Position numbers and translations under genes: made by a program. DNA of 64,000 nt from Sclerodactyla briareus (taxonomy: Eukaryota; Echinodermata; Holothuroidea; Dendrochirotida; Sclerodactylidae), in NCBI GenBank assembly GCA_026419785.1, contig JAODTK010001932.1:115107-179106 (forward strand), given 5' to 3'. A model generated the notes under the pieces. That model worked only from the letters and a program-made list of their open reading frames with translations. It was not told the origin of the DNA and ran no database searches. This document shows, piece by piece, positions 36,240-47,345 of this stretch (its first letter is position 1; each line of letters opens with the position of its first letter).

Positions 36240-39000
36240 TAAGAGCCTTTGCTGGCTTGGACTCATCCAAAGAAAAGAAAGTCACAGGCGTTTACAACGC
36301 TCGTACCAGAAAATCCGGAGCCACGCCGGACGGACTAACACCATGCAGGAGAAGAGTATTCTTCTTAAAAAAGGGATGAGAAACTCGACCATCAGAACTC
36401 GGAAGGATACACCGCTAACTACCTTAGGGTAAACAAGGGTTATCCAGCACTCCCAGGTGCACGAGATGTAATGACGAGGGACAGACGAGGGGACTGACGA
36501 GAGTCTTGGGATCTCGTCACTCCGTCGGGCAAGAACGTCGCCTGTCCAGATCCGTGGCGCGAAGGCTCTCCCGTCAGCGAAGCAGGGACAAAGCCGCTTC
36601 AGGAAAAAATACAGGGCTCAACAGGATATTGAATCATCGAAGGACAACGTCGATCCAGCGTCTGCTACAGAAGCTTTGCGACCTCCAAAGAGAAGACCCG
36701 AACGAGGGAAAGCGGAACCTCACAGAAGAAGAAGTCGAGCAGAGCAGGAAGAAGGAGCCTTACAAATTCAAACGCAAATAGGCGCCAGACCCTTTTCTGT
36801 GATCAAGGCTCTGTGTAGGGCCCATACACAGCACCAGAAAGGTGTTGCATTCAGCCAATCTCTGTCAAACAAAGCATGTGTCCGTGTCCATTTCTTTTAC
36901 TGTCATTGAGTAAAGATACACGATCCCGTCTACAGAAAAACGGAACATTGAACAGAGCGGGTTTAAAGTTATTAGTAAATATGACGTATAAGCGTTATCA
37001 ACCTCTCAGGGAGAGCGGGCTACACGTAGCCACAGCCTAACCTGCCAAAATGAGGCAAATAAAATCAAAGAGTACGTCAGAAACCTATCAGAACGCCCTC
37101 CATACAATATAGAGGTTATCGCCCTAGGTGGGGTTGTTAAAGTTCATCACTGACACCAGATAAACCGAAGCGTACCGGTACGCATGTCCTCCTCTCCATT
37201 AGGAACTACACAAGAACAATGCGCCGTCGTTCAGTCATGCGACATCATAAAAAAAGCAGGAGCAAAAGATTCCGCATGCAAGCCACATGAGTCCCTCAAG
37301 TGACTTTAAACCAGAACTTGGAAGATACCTGGAGGCGCAAAGGGTGAGATGGCTAGAGAACGCATCGCTCTAAATACACATTAGGACGATTACTCCATTG
37401 TGGTGAAGCCTTCGACAGAGGAAGAGGAATAGCCATACTCAATCGATCAGCATTATCAAAACGAGATCGAACGTCAGCTGAAAGGCGTCATTACGAACGG
37501 TTACCAAGCGACACTACCCAAAGCCACAACCGACTTGGTTGTTCAAAACCGCCGTCAAAAAATGTTTCGCCAAAAAGAAAGACGAAGAGACATTCAACTA
37601 CCAAATCCACACAACCATGAGACCCGCACACCTGTATACGTCTTGCCTAAGGTGCACAAAGCACCTCGCAAACTCAAACATTTTGCATGGCAGGAACCTA
37701 TCAAGGCAGTAAGGGTCCCCCCAACAGAGCCAATCTTAGGCTTTGTGGATTATTTCCTCCTTCAAAAGTAGGTAAGGCAAGAAACGTATGTAGAAAGACA
37801 CAAATCACATCCGTACACTACTGCAGGGGTTGAAATCCAGTTAATTTATCGCTTCTCTGGATGTCATATCAATGTACAACAACACGCCACATGATGAAGC
37901 TCGCGACACATGCCAGGTTGAATACGATAACGCAATGAGGACCATTACGATTACCGAAAAATAGGCCACATCACTGCGCAAAACTCCATTTTATTTGATA
38001 CTGTACGCAACTGCTTGTGGAATCAAACGGCAATTTTATAGACAAAAAAATGGTTTGCGCAATGGGCAGTCAGCGTCCCATGAGATCTGCGACATTGTTG
38101 TGCACAAACTAGAGACCTCAAGCCTTCAATAGAACCAAACATCCTACACTGTCTAAGGACAGAGATGACATATGCGTTTGTACAGGGAACTGAAGATGAA
38201 CTGAACCAATGGTGGAACGATGAAAACGTACTGAACCCACTCCTTAAGTTCACAGCAGAAATTTTGATACTGAAGGTCACATACCTCGATTAACAATTTT
38301 CAAGGGAGACAATTCCCGTCAAAACGGCTTTCCAGGTACAAGAATCTAACCAAGCCACACGGAAACTTAACAATATTTAGATCGCCGTTCAGCTCATCCC
38401 AAGCCACTTTCAATGGCGTCTCAAAGGGGAGTCCTAATGTATGCACGCCTATGAACAATGAGTCAGACAGCGCTGATCATCCGAGAAAAAAACAATTTCA
38501 CAGAAAAACTTTTTGTCCGTAACTACACGAAAAGAGAGGTGGTATCAGTCCCAATGTATCAAGAATGAGGACCGCGACAAATATGCGACGCCGGGCACGC
38601 AAACAAAACGGCACTGCACACAAATCAGAACCACCACTGGGGTTCAAACTAACATGTCACCCCAGCAAAACCAGGGACCTAAAAGAGTCCTTAACTAAGC
38701 ATTGGCATTTGATAAACGGTCACCCAGAACTTTCGCAATGTTTCCCCAAAGCCCCATAATTGCCTACAAACGGGCACAAAATCTCAGAGGATTCATAGTT
38801 GTAAAGCAAATTTCCACACGGGCAGCCCCAAACGAACAACACAGGAAAGCGAAAACGATACTCTTCTCGGAGTGATCGCAGCATATAAACCAAAAATACT
38901 CCAAAGTGTAGCATAAACCAGATACACCGACCGCATACGATACCACTGATGAGCCCCAAAAATAATAGCGGGCAGGAACAAGTCTCAAGCCAACAAAGGC
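36240..39000 (+). mobile_element. Penelope-like retroelement fossil (RT region)
   Basis: Short stretches match the RT of Penelope-like elements in the expected order: 'VLPKVHKAP' near 37,640, 'SLDVISMYNN' near 37,850, 'ICDIVVHKLE' near 38,080, 'GTEDELNQW' near 38,188 and 'YKRAQNLRG' near 38,765. An upstream charged segment (36,506-36,781) may be its N-terminal part. No GIY-YIG endonuclease could be recognised. The copy is broken, with roughly ten or more breaks, and looks old or poorly sequenced. It lies between the inverted arms described above, whose terminal repeats may belong to it. Confidence 0.7.
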
Positions 39001-39904
39001 TCATCACGTCACATTTACTCCTAACATGCCTAACTTCCAAAAGAGAGGGGGAGTGGATCCACGGCCGATGTGGGGCCGGGCGGAATGGGAAATGTCGTCT
39101 CGGATTATTTTGCACTAGGGTTACATCGATGTCGTTTGATATCATTGGTGACGATATATGTGTCGATACCGTGTCGCGTTCAAGACGATAGTTCGTCGGG
39201 GCGTCTAAAGCGTCGCACGTCTCATCGCTTTCATACCTCTCATTACCCATCCCGAGGCAAAAAGGAAAAACAAGCGTGAACGTTGTTCAAAATAGGGGGT
39301 TCGATACCGCCGTAAACACTTTCACTGGAGGGACTGTCAAGGGCAAACGATTTGAGCAACCTGATTACCACAGTCGTTTTAACCAAACCCCAAAGCGCAC
39401 AGAATGGTTCCAAAGGGTTCAATCGGCGTCAATGTATAAAAATTGATATTTGCCCGCAGAAGAATGATACAAACTCTGTGAAGCGTTTTTTTGCCATCAA
39501 CTGTCCAATCAGCTACAGTTACCGATGCAACTACAGTGATCAAAATGTGTAAGTCGCTATTTTTTTTTGCCTGATAACATTTATCACGAGGGACCGCCGT
39601 GGATAACAGGCGCATGGACATACTGATGCAAAACCTACTATGTGTTAGACTTACTCGAAGACAAATGTCAGACTTGGTTAAGCCATTTTAGTTCAAGACG
39701 TTTGACAAACACCACGCGATCAACTCCAAAGGGCAATCCCACGCCACCAAGCCGCAGAATATTAAAGTGGTTGTTGCCCAAGATCCAGGTCAACATCCCC
39801 TGAGGCGGTTCCCGGATCTCAGGTGGTAGCCTCACCAACGATCAAGTCATGTCGCCGGCAGAGCGCGGACATAGATGGATTGTTTGGACGGTTCAAACCC
39901 CCCC

Positions 39905-40262
39905 CCCCCCCCCTTATTACTATCACTGTTTCAATTAGTTACCTACGAGCTACCCCTAGGATAGTGTAGGGTGGCGATATTTTTATGGGTCTGGCGAACC
40001 CAACCACCACTTAAAATGTCTGTCATTGGTCATTTGTGGTAGATGGAGTGTCACGAACATTTTCTACTTCGTCCCAACTGGTTACCTCACGAGCGAACAT
40101 AGGTTAGCTGAAAGGGTGGGGATATTGTATGGCGTCTGGAGCACCCAACCCACCACATTAAAATGTCTGTCATTGGTTCATGTAGATGATAGCTGGAAGT
40201 GGCACAAACATTTTCCACTGTTCCAACTAGTTACATCATGAGCTAAGCTAGCTCAATTTTTT
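39905..40262 (-). repeat. ~125-bp tandem subrepeats, right arm (inverted)
   Basis: Reverse-complement copies of the left-arm units: 'aaaatgtctgtcattggt', 'agctggaagtg' and 'tggttacctcacgagc'. Two full units plus part of a third are present. A poly-C run (about 39,898-39,914) marks the inner edge. Confidence 0.85.
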
Positions 40263-40620
40263 GGGCGCCAGTTATTGGCGTCTGGCCCCTTTTTTGCTTC
40301 GCCCCCCCCTCGCCGGGCGCGTCCCCCTCACACACACACAGAATTCTGTCACAGGTCTCATGTTCAGGGGATAATGCTGAACATTTTGCCGTAGATTTGC
40401 CGCGGTTACCTCGGGAGCTAAACTGACCTAAATTTTGGGCCTTTTTTTATGGCCCTCACCACCACCCCACCAAAAAAAAAAAAAAAAAAGAGGTGCGTGC
40501 CAGACGACGATTTCCCGCAGGGCCATAGCGTTTGTAACTGCTGTATGGCTCACAATCGTTACCTCTCCAGCTAGGCTTACCCCCCTGGGCTCCGCTCTAG
40601 TAATTGTACCCGAATGACTT

Positions 40621-41282
40621 GGGATGTAACGCATTTACTTCAACCGGGATTTCCTACTTAGAGGACTGAAGGCACTAAGCATGGCGTACGTGTTCATGAA
40701 GAATGTTCTGAATTCGGAGACTACTCAGTCGTAGGTGAATGAATTTACTCTATCTTTTCATACAATGGAAACCGGTGCTATGTCATTGCCCTTTTAGCTT
40801 TTACAACACGATTGAAGTTGATTCCACGCTACTCCATACGGTTCTATACAACAGCATGGTATCATTATTTGCAATCGTTCTGTAACACTTTACCATTCGC
40901 TTTCTACTTTCTTGGTCTATATTGATTTTAATCTACTGGGCACAACTCGTATGTCCAGTCTTTCGTGGTTTCTGCGCTGCGTCATTGCCATCTCTCACTG
41001 GCTTTTCGGGACAATTTCCTTACTGCGAGGTTAGCTGCCACATATTCATGGAGGCGTATGATCTTAGAAACTCGTTTTGTTTCTCCCTCGTTTGTTCAAC
41101 ACAGAATTCTCAAATTTAGCTTCACATGCGAGAACATGTTGTATTCGATTCCCTGTGATTACTTTTGTGCTAAAATAGTAATATTCCCAGAAATCCACCT
41201 GCTTTTCCCAGTAGCGTCGGCGAAATTTGTAGTGTGGGGGGGGCTGGCGTTGGATGACGGATCTGGTGGAGGGTTCTCAGGT
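40621..41282. other. No recognisable feature
   Basis: No gene or repeat with a second copy was recognised. The last ~70 bp may be a degenerate first unit of the next array. Confidence 0.35.
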
Positions 41283-42620
41283 TGGCCTCCCCCTCCCCTT
41301 TGGCAATTTTTGCATTTTCAGATGACCTTAGATCATTGGTGCATTATAAGCACTCCAAACCACTTGCTTCCTTCCCATACCTATTTTTGCAATTTCACAT
41401 GTTCTTAGATGCGATTCGCTGCGCTATGAATCTTGTGATTTTTCTGCCAAATTGAGGGCAGTTGATTTCCTTCTTTCGGATGTTGGTCTAAATCTCACCT
41501 TCCGGGGACCGCCGGAGTTTCCCCTATCCCACTTTGTGAAATTTTTGCAGTTCAGGCGCCGAGATGCAATTGGTGCAATATCGGACTCCGAAACAACACT
41601 TCCTCCATAAATAATGGTGCATTTTCGCATGCCTTTATATGCAATTGCTGCTTCAATCTTGTGATGTGTCTGCCAAATCACCGACTTGGGGTTTCCTTCT
41701 TGGGAGTTAGATCTAATTCTCACCTTTCAGGGGCCCACCACAGTCCCCCTTCTCCCATTTGAGAAAATTTTTGCATTCTCATGGCCTTAGATGCAATTTG
41801 GTGCCAGATAGGACCCCGAACCTCGCTTCCTCAAATTAATTTTGATTTTCGAATGTTTTTTAGAACGATTTGCTGCTCTGATCTTCGATTTTTCTGCCAA
41901 ATCGAGAGCAGTGAGTTCCCTTCTTTGGAGTGGTCTAAACCCTCCCCTTCAGGGACCACCGAAGTCCCAACCCCCCCCCCCCCCCACTCTGGGAAATATT
42001 TTTGCATTTCGGGTGGCCTCAGATGCAATTGTTCAAATAGCACTCCAAAACTCAACTTCGTTCGAGGAATGATTGTGCATTTTCCCATGTCCTTAGATGG
42101 AATTTGGGTGCTCTGAATCTTTTAGTTTCTTCTGCCAATCGAGGGGGTAAGGGACCTTCCTTTGGAAGTTGGTCTGAATCTCAACCTTTAGGGACCGCCA
42201 ATCCGCCTTTCCTCACTTAAAGAATTTTTCACATATCAGTGGCCTTAGATGAATTTGGTGCATAATGTCACTCCAAAACACAAACTTCGTTCCAGAAATA
42301 CTTTTGGCATTTTCACATGTCCGTCACTCAAGCGATTGCCAATTTGCTACTCTGGATCTGGTGATCTTTTTCTGCCAAACTGACCTGATCACCGGCCAGT
42401 AAGTTCCATTTTCGGGAGTTGCCTAAAAGTCTGCTATGTTTGGGGACGCAATCCCACCTTTCCCCACTTTGGAAAATGTCTGCATTTTCCGGTGGCCTTA
42501 GATTCGATTTGCTGCCTTGAATCTTGTGTTTTTTCTCTGGCCCAATGTGCTGAGCACTAAGTGCAGTAAGTTCCTTTCTTTGGAAGCTGGTCGAAACCAC
42601 ACTTTTCAGGGACCATGCAT
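41283..42620 (+). repeat. ~240-bp tandem array, about 5.5 copies
   Basis: Every unit runs 'tttttgcattttcaggtggc', 'cttagatgcaatttggtgca', 'gcactccaaaac', 'tttgcattttcacatgtcc', 'gctgctctgaatcttgtg', 'tttttctgccaaatcgag', 'cagtaagttccttctttgg', 'gttggtctaaatctcac' and 'tttcagggaccgcc'. Units start near 41,290, 41,540, 41,775, 41,995, 42,235 and 42,490 (partial). Divergence between neighbours is similar across the array. No ORF spans units. Confidence 0.9.
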
Positions 42621-44016
42621 CAAGGACTCCCAGTTAGTGGCATACTGGATGACCAGGTTAGATATAGATTTCCTTTACTACGTTCCCGTTTCTTTCCACG
42701 CAAATCTCTAAAAAAGATTGCCCGAATTCATAAAGGCGATCGAATTTCATTGCAGTTTACGGGTGACGGTACATGAATTCGCTTCGCGCGCCAAAACCTT
42801 TGCTCAATTCGTGATATATACTTTATTTTAAAACTGCGATTGCCGCACCTTTGGCCGGATTTATAAATTTGTCGTTTTGCCTACCCTCTCTCTCTCTCGT
42901 TTTTTTCATATCTATTTCGCTGTCTCATTTTGGACCATGCGTGGGTAAACTGCTGTTGCTCCTAACTGGAGAGCTGGGACGGGGGGGCTGGCGCTTTCTC
43001 TCCTAATGTTCCACCGCCTTGCAGCAGATTTTCCAGGACACATTTGTACAATGTGCAGTCACCGGTATAACTAATCTAAGAAAATAGCTCGAATTCATAC
43101 TTTAACCATACATGCAACGATATAATGTTCACATTGCGCGTGAAGCGCTCGAAATTTTTGCCCATTTTGTGGATATGATTCGAAATTGGACTATCAGCAG
43201 AAAAGTCAAGCAATGGATCGGCTGAAAATGAGGAAGTGGAAAGCATGAATGACAAATGCTATTTGAAAATCAAAAAGGTTTTCGGACCTGTCAGTGGGGG
43301 GGGGGGCAGAAAGGCCCTTCCGCCCCTCAACATTTTTCAACCCCAGCCCCCCCCCCCCCCCGGTTTCCTACGCCCTTGGCTTTTCCACTCGCATGCACAC
43401 TGGTATGGTCCTGACTTCTGGCTTCCTTTGGCTCCCCCCGCAGTATCCCTCACGTATAATAAAATCTTCCTCCTACTGTTTAGTGCATAGGTGTACTTCT
43501 CGACGCTGATTGGCCGCAGGTCGCAGTGATTGGTCGGCTTTCCATCAGCTTTTTTGTAGGTATTTTAAATAATTGTTGTTTATTTTGAAGCGGCCTGATG
43601 TTTCCGGTTTATTTAAATAGTGTGCTGGTAATTAATAAATATTTTTTCGTGATTATTTGTCTAATCATGCGGTTTTTTAACAGAGTCTATCGAAACTTTT
43701 TTTATTGTTTAATTCAACCGAGATTGAGAGTCCCACAGTAAACCCTATTGGCGGAGTCTTCCCGTTGACAAGTTTTCCCCGTCCGGATGAATTGCATCAT
43801 GCCCTGGTGCTATCTCCGAACTAGCCTAAGACGTTCCATCATTAATTCTGTGAGTCAAAATCCGCTCGCCTAGGCTCATAATATAAAAAGTTAGATAATC
43901 GAAGGTCGAATCCAACGCAGAGTGAACTGTACGCATGGGGCTGCTTTGAAATATTTGGTGAGAGGCGAATACGAATATATACGCCTCCTTCAGCACATTG
44001 TCATTCTCATTATTTT
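42621..44016. other. No gene; paired G and C runs at 43.3 kb
   Basis: A G-run (about 43,295-43,307) and a C-run (about 43,349-43,362) bracket 45 bp. The right side 'ccggtttcctacgcccttgg' resembles a common MITE end in reverse. No gene was recognised. Confidence 0.35.
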
Positions 44017-44291
44017 CAGTGGCGCACCGAGAAATTCGTCTGGGGCGAGGCCTGGGGGGGGGGGGGGGGGTGAGGACGGGATCCAAAGGAAAGGCGCTCT
44101 CATTTGTAGTCTCACCCTCCCCATTGACAAGTAAATGCAGTGGGGCCCTAGTAGACACATTTTCTGTAACATTGAATTGGATAAATAGCTGTAAACGTAA
44201 AAAGTAGTTGTAATAATTGTGTTAAAAAAAATATGGTCAAAGGGGGTCAGGAGGGTCGGCACTCGGCACCCCCCTTCTGCGTACTCCACTG
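44017..44291. mobile_element. hAT-like MITE with terminal inverted repeats
   Basis: The left end 'cagtggcgcaccgagaaatt' and the reverse complement of the right end 'cagtggagtacgcagaaggg' form an imperfect inverted repeat starting CAGTGG. The element is 275 bp, has a G17 run near the left end and no ORF. Flanking 8-mers ('attatttt' and 'atatgaca') do not clearly match. Confidence 0.55.
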
Positions 44292-44469
44292 ATATGACAT
44301 ATCCACCACTATGATATGTCAATTAATGCAATAGTTATGATATATCGTCGAACGGCATTTGCCGGTACTCAGTGGATTTATATTGGTGTTCGTGTCGCGT
44401 ACGGTTCAGGAAGCCAATTGGAGGACACGCGCAGGCGTTGGATACAACAAGGTTATATCGTGGAGAATG

Positions 44470-45045
44470 GAAACTGTATACTATAGGTCCAAACTCCTTT
44501 TCAATACAATGTTTCCTATGTGGAGTTATTGGCCTTCAAAGTTTGGGCCATTAGGCAGGGAAATTGGGGAGAATCCCAATCGCGCAACAACACATGACGT
44601 CACACATGAACAACACGGGAAATTATGTTATGTGTTTCATTGTTTCATTTTGTTGAATGATTCAACATTTAGCAGAAGTTCTGTTGTCTTTTCCTCACCA
44701 AGTAACCATCAACACCTTATCAACCCACTACATCAATCCTCTCCATAGACTATAAATGCTTTTCGAAGTGAATTAATGTTTGAATTTCAATAAAAAACAA
44801 AGAATGTTTACAGGGTTGTGCATGTATGACCTAATTTATTATTGCATTATGGGATGCCTTCCGATATTGCGCAATACACATGCTTCCACAATACACAAAA
44901 CTTCAAAGGAATATAACCTAAAAAAAAGTCGTATGAACTTCCGTTTTGGACTGCATGACGCATCCAGTTTTTATCAGCTATATTGTATTAGCCGCTCTAT
45001 AAGTCATCCTGCTGTTGTCCTTTAGGGCTCATCAGTGAATCCTGG
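44470..45045 (+). repeat. Interspersed repeat A-B, copy 2 (uninterrupted)
   Basis: A and B, which lie 1.4 kb apart at 6.4-8.3 kb, are nearly contiguous here. 'caataaaaaacaaag' at the junction resembles the A-rich stretch found before B in copy 1. Confidence 0.7.
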
Positions 45046-45060
45046 CCGTATTGATCTTGG

Positions 45061-45405
45061 ATGAGCACCAGCGATAACTCTCCTTCTCAGATCCTCTTAA
45101 CTAGTGCTCAGACGATGTCGGGGCAAGGGAAAACCAACCACACCCTGCTCCAGGGACCACCATTTCAATGTCCTCATCGGGAAGGACTATTAGTGAATCC
45201 CCGGGACCCGACCACTTTCGCGGAACCTGAAGGAGCCGACAGACGAGACTTATTGCAAATATCCCGTAGCAAACCCCAGTTAGTCAGTTACCCCATAAAG
45301 TCCACTGAATTACAGTGGAACCATGGAATGCAGACTAAGACCTCGCCCATCGTACTTGTACTACAGCCACCTAAAGAAAATCGTACGGTGACTGCTATCA
45401 TCTAA
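45061..45405 (+). other. Open frame of 114 codons, function unknown
   Basis: The frame begins just after repeat B and is free of stops for 345 bp. Its product is rich in Ser, Thr, Pro and Gln, and I recognise no domain. Codon use is not distinctive and there are no splice signals. A chance frame is the simplest reading. Confidence 0.15.
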
Positions 45406-45678
45406 CATGGTGTAAACGAAGTGTCCATTATTCAATGGGTGCTGTTACAAGATATTGTTTCTTTAAAATGTGAGTTACGCAAGAAACGGGATGAATTTGC
45501 AACAGTTGGGATCTAGGGTCATGAAATACACTCTGTCTTCTAAAGTTTAAGAGCAATATGTGTCGCCATCGTGAGTGTTACCTGTAGCTCAAAATTGCAC
45601 AGGCAAACGACTCGTCCATTCTTCGGTGAGTGCTGTGAGACGACACTGCCTCGATCTACCTCTAGTGAAAAATAATAC

Positions 45679-45829
45679 TACGTACGTACGTACGTACGTA
45701 CGTATGTATGTATGTATGTAGTATGTATGTATGTATGTATGTATGTATGTAGTATGTATGTATGTAGTATGTATGTATGTAGGTATGTATGTATGTATGT
45801 AGGTATGTATGTATGTATGTATGTATGAA
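45679..45829 (+). repeat. (CGTA)n to (TGTA)n microsatellite
   Basis: About six CGTA units pass directly into about 30 TGTA units with a few G insertions. The two halves differ by the C-to-T change expected from CpG decay. Confidence 0.97.
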
Positions 45830-47282
45830 TATTTGACGCCTTACTGCATGTAAACACGATAAACTATCCAGATCTGAGTTAATGAAGCTCACAATTGTAT
45901 GTATATTCTCCATAATGAGCACATACTACTACTATTGTACTCATTAATGTTTCTGGGTCACGTCACTGACGTCAGAGGTCCATACATTTAGGGTCACCAG
46001 TGAATCAAATATGAAAAAAAATCAAATGTGAAAACGTGAAATAATTGAAATGAAATTCGGTGTACAGCTTCCTGTGGGAAGTACAAGACCCCTATTTTTT
46101 GGTGTAGGCCAAGATAGGGGGGTCCCATTATTAAAGAAGTTGTGGAAAATCAGTATTTGGGCCAATTTGTTCTTGTGTCTGCGCAGTGCACACAGGTTAT
46201 CAGAAATGTGTCGAGGAATCATTATAGCTCTTTTGGCTTCCTGGTTCAATAAAGTCATTCATGCTCCAAGAACATCGTAAGAGGTAGTTGTTCCTTAAAG
46301 AGGCACTATCGTCTTGTAGCACCTGGCACATAGTAGACGATGCCGTTTAATGATGTCACTCCCTGTCTTTTAACTACTTGTGTGTTGTTCCGTCGTGCTT
46401 CTGAATAGCCACAAACATCTCTGTTTCAACAGTGTGACAGTGTGTACTTAAACACAGTTTTACAACACACATTAACGACTACCAACCTGTGATAATAACC
46501 TCAGTCACCGTGAAGCAGTTTCAAAAATAAGTCTGGAACTACATATGATATAATTAACCCCCCCCCCCCTGATATTGGACCCATAACAGTTTGCCTTGTA
46601 ACAATTCCAACAGAAGTTGTTGAGGAAATTATACTCCATTTTGTACCATACCGACGTCAGGATGCGCACAGCGAGAGAAAAGCCGACTACCGCTTGAGTG
46701 AATCCAACCAAGGAGGGGAGAGTGAGCTGTTTGGTAGGTGAGGCAAGAAGACTGACAGAGTCTTTTAACACTCTTACGCGGACAGTGCCAATATAGGGCC
46801 GTTTAAATTGTTTCGTGCAAGCCTCTCGGTATCTCCTCCCATCCCTCCTCATTCAACAACAGTTAGGATTTAGTGACAATAACAAAATTTCAATCCCAAG
46901 TGGCATTACCGCAGCAGCCACGGGGTTGGGATCGCTGGGTAGGCTGCTCGTTGAGAAGCTCTGACATGCCCGGCCGCCGGGAGGAAAATTGAGCAATCTG
47001 TTGGTGAACCCTGGTTAAAAATTCTTGAATTCGAAAGCCTACTCCGGGGAGTAATGGCAATATAGATAAAATTGGGCAAACGCTCATACTTGAGTGAAAA
47101 TGGAAGGGATTATCAATCGGCCAAATGTGCTTGTTGTTGCTTGGGAGAGAATGGGGTTCCGACTGGAGTGAGGGCTGCGTTTTGAGGCATGGGACGTTAG
47201 GAGACAATTACCCTCCCTGCCTACCAGTCCTGGGGCCGCTTCCTATTCTCACTCATCAGTTCTGGGACAGGAAAAATTGCAG
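45830..47282. other. No recognisable gene; one poly-C run
   Basis: A C-run lies near 46,559-46,569. Nothing else is recognised. Confidence 0.35.
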
Positions 47283-47345
47283 GAAACGGTAGAGTGTCCG
47301 CCTGCAAAGCCTGCAAGGTCCCTGGTGCAAACCCCGGTGTCGTCA
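47283..47345 (+). repeat. tRNA-like SINE head
   Basis: 'acggtagagtgtccgcctgc' resembles the D-arm and A box of a tRNA. 'aaggtccctggtgcaaaccc' resembles the variable region, T-arm and B box, with one key B-box mismatch. The 5' acceptor strand does not pair with the 3' side. A degenerate tRNA-derived SINE is more likely than a working tRNA gene. Confidence 0.45.

Larger units (their letters stand above)
33780..40620. mobile_element. 6.8-kb inverted-repeat element with Penelope-like core
   Basis: The outer ends match in inverted orientation: 'ccaggggggtaagcctagct' at 33,821 is the exact reverse complement of the block ending near 40,587. The match continues inward through 'gagccatacagca', 'gtcgtctggca', 'aaaaggcccaaaa' and 'gtaaccgcgg'. 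It then runs through an array of ~125-bp units, through 'ggatcttgggcaaaaaccac' paired with about 39,765-39,800, and through 'tatcgtcacaatgatatca' paired with about 39,140-39,160. Inverted homology reaches about 36,235 on the left and 39,010 on the right. The arms are unequal, about 2.45 and 1.6 kb. The ~2.8-kb core holds the RT-like region. It is either a retroelement with terminal inverted repeats, known in some Penelope-like elements, or a foldback-type transposon carrying one. Confidence 0.75.

Noticed and set aside
38876-39190. GIY-YIG endonuclease of the Penelope-like element
   Set aside because: Some basic and Cys residues suggest it, but no catalytic motif could be read with confidence.
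43292-43385. A very short MITE between the G-run and the C-run
   Set aside because: The right side resembles a MITE end, but the left side has only 'cagtggggg' and the interior is too short to judge.
45061-45405. 114-codon frame as a gene
   Set aside because: No domain, no splice signals, no distinctive codon use. It follows directly after a repeat.
47283-47345. A working tRNA-Cys or tRNA-Ala gene
   Set aside because: The B box has a mismatch at a key position and the acceptor stem cannot be formed.
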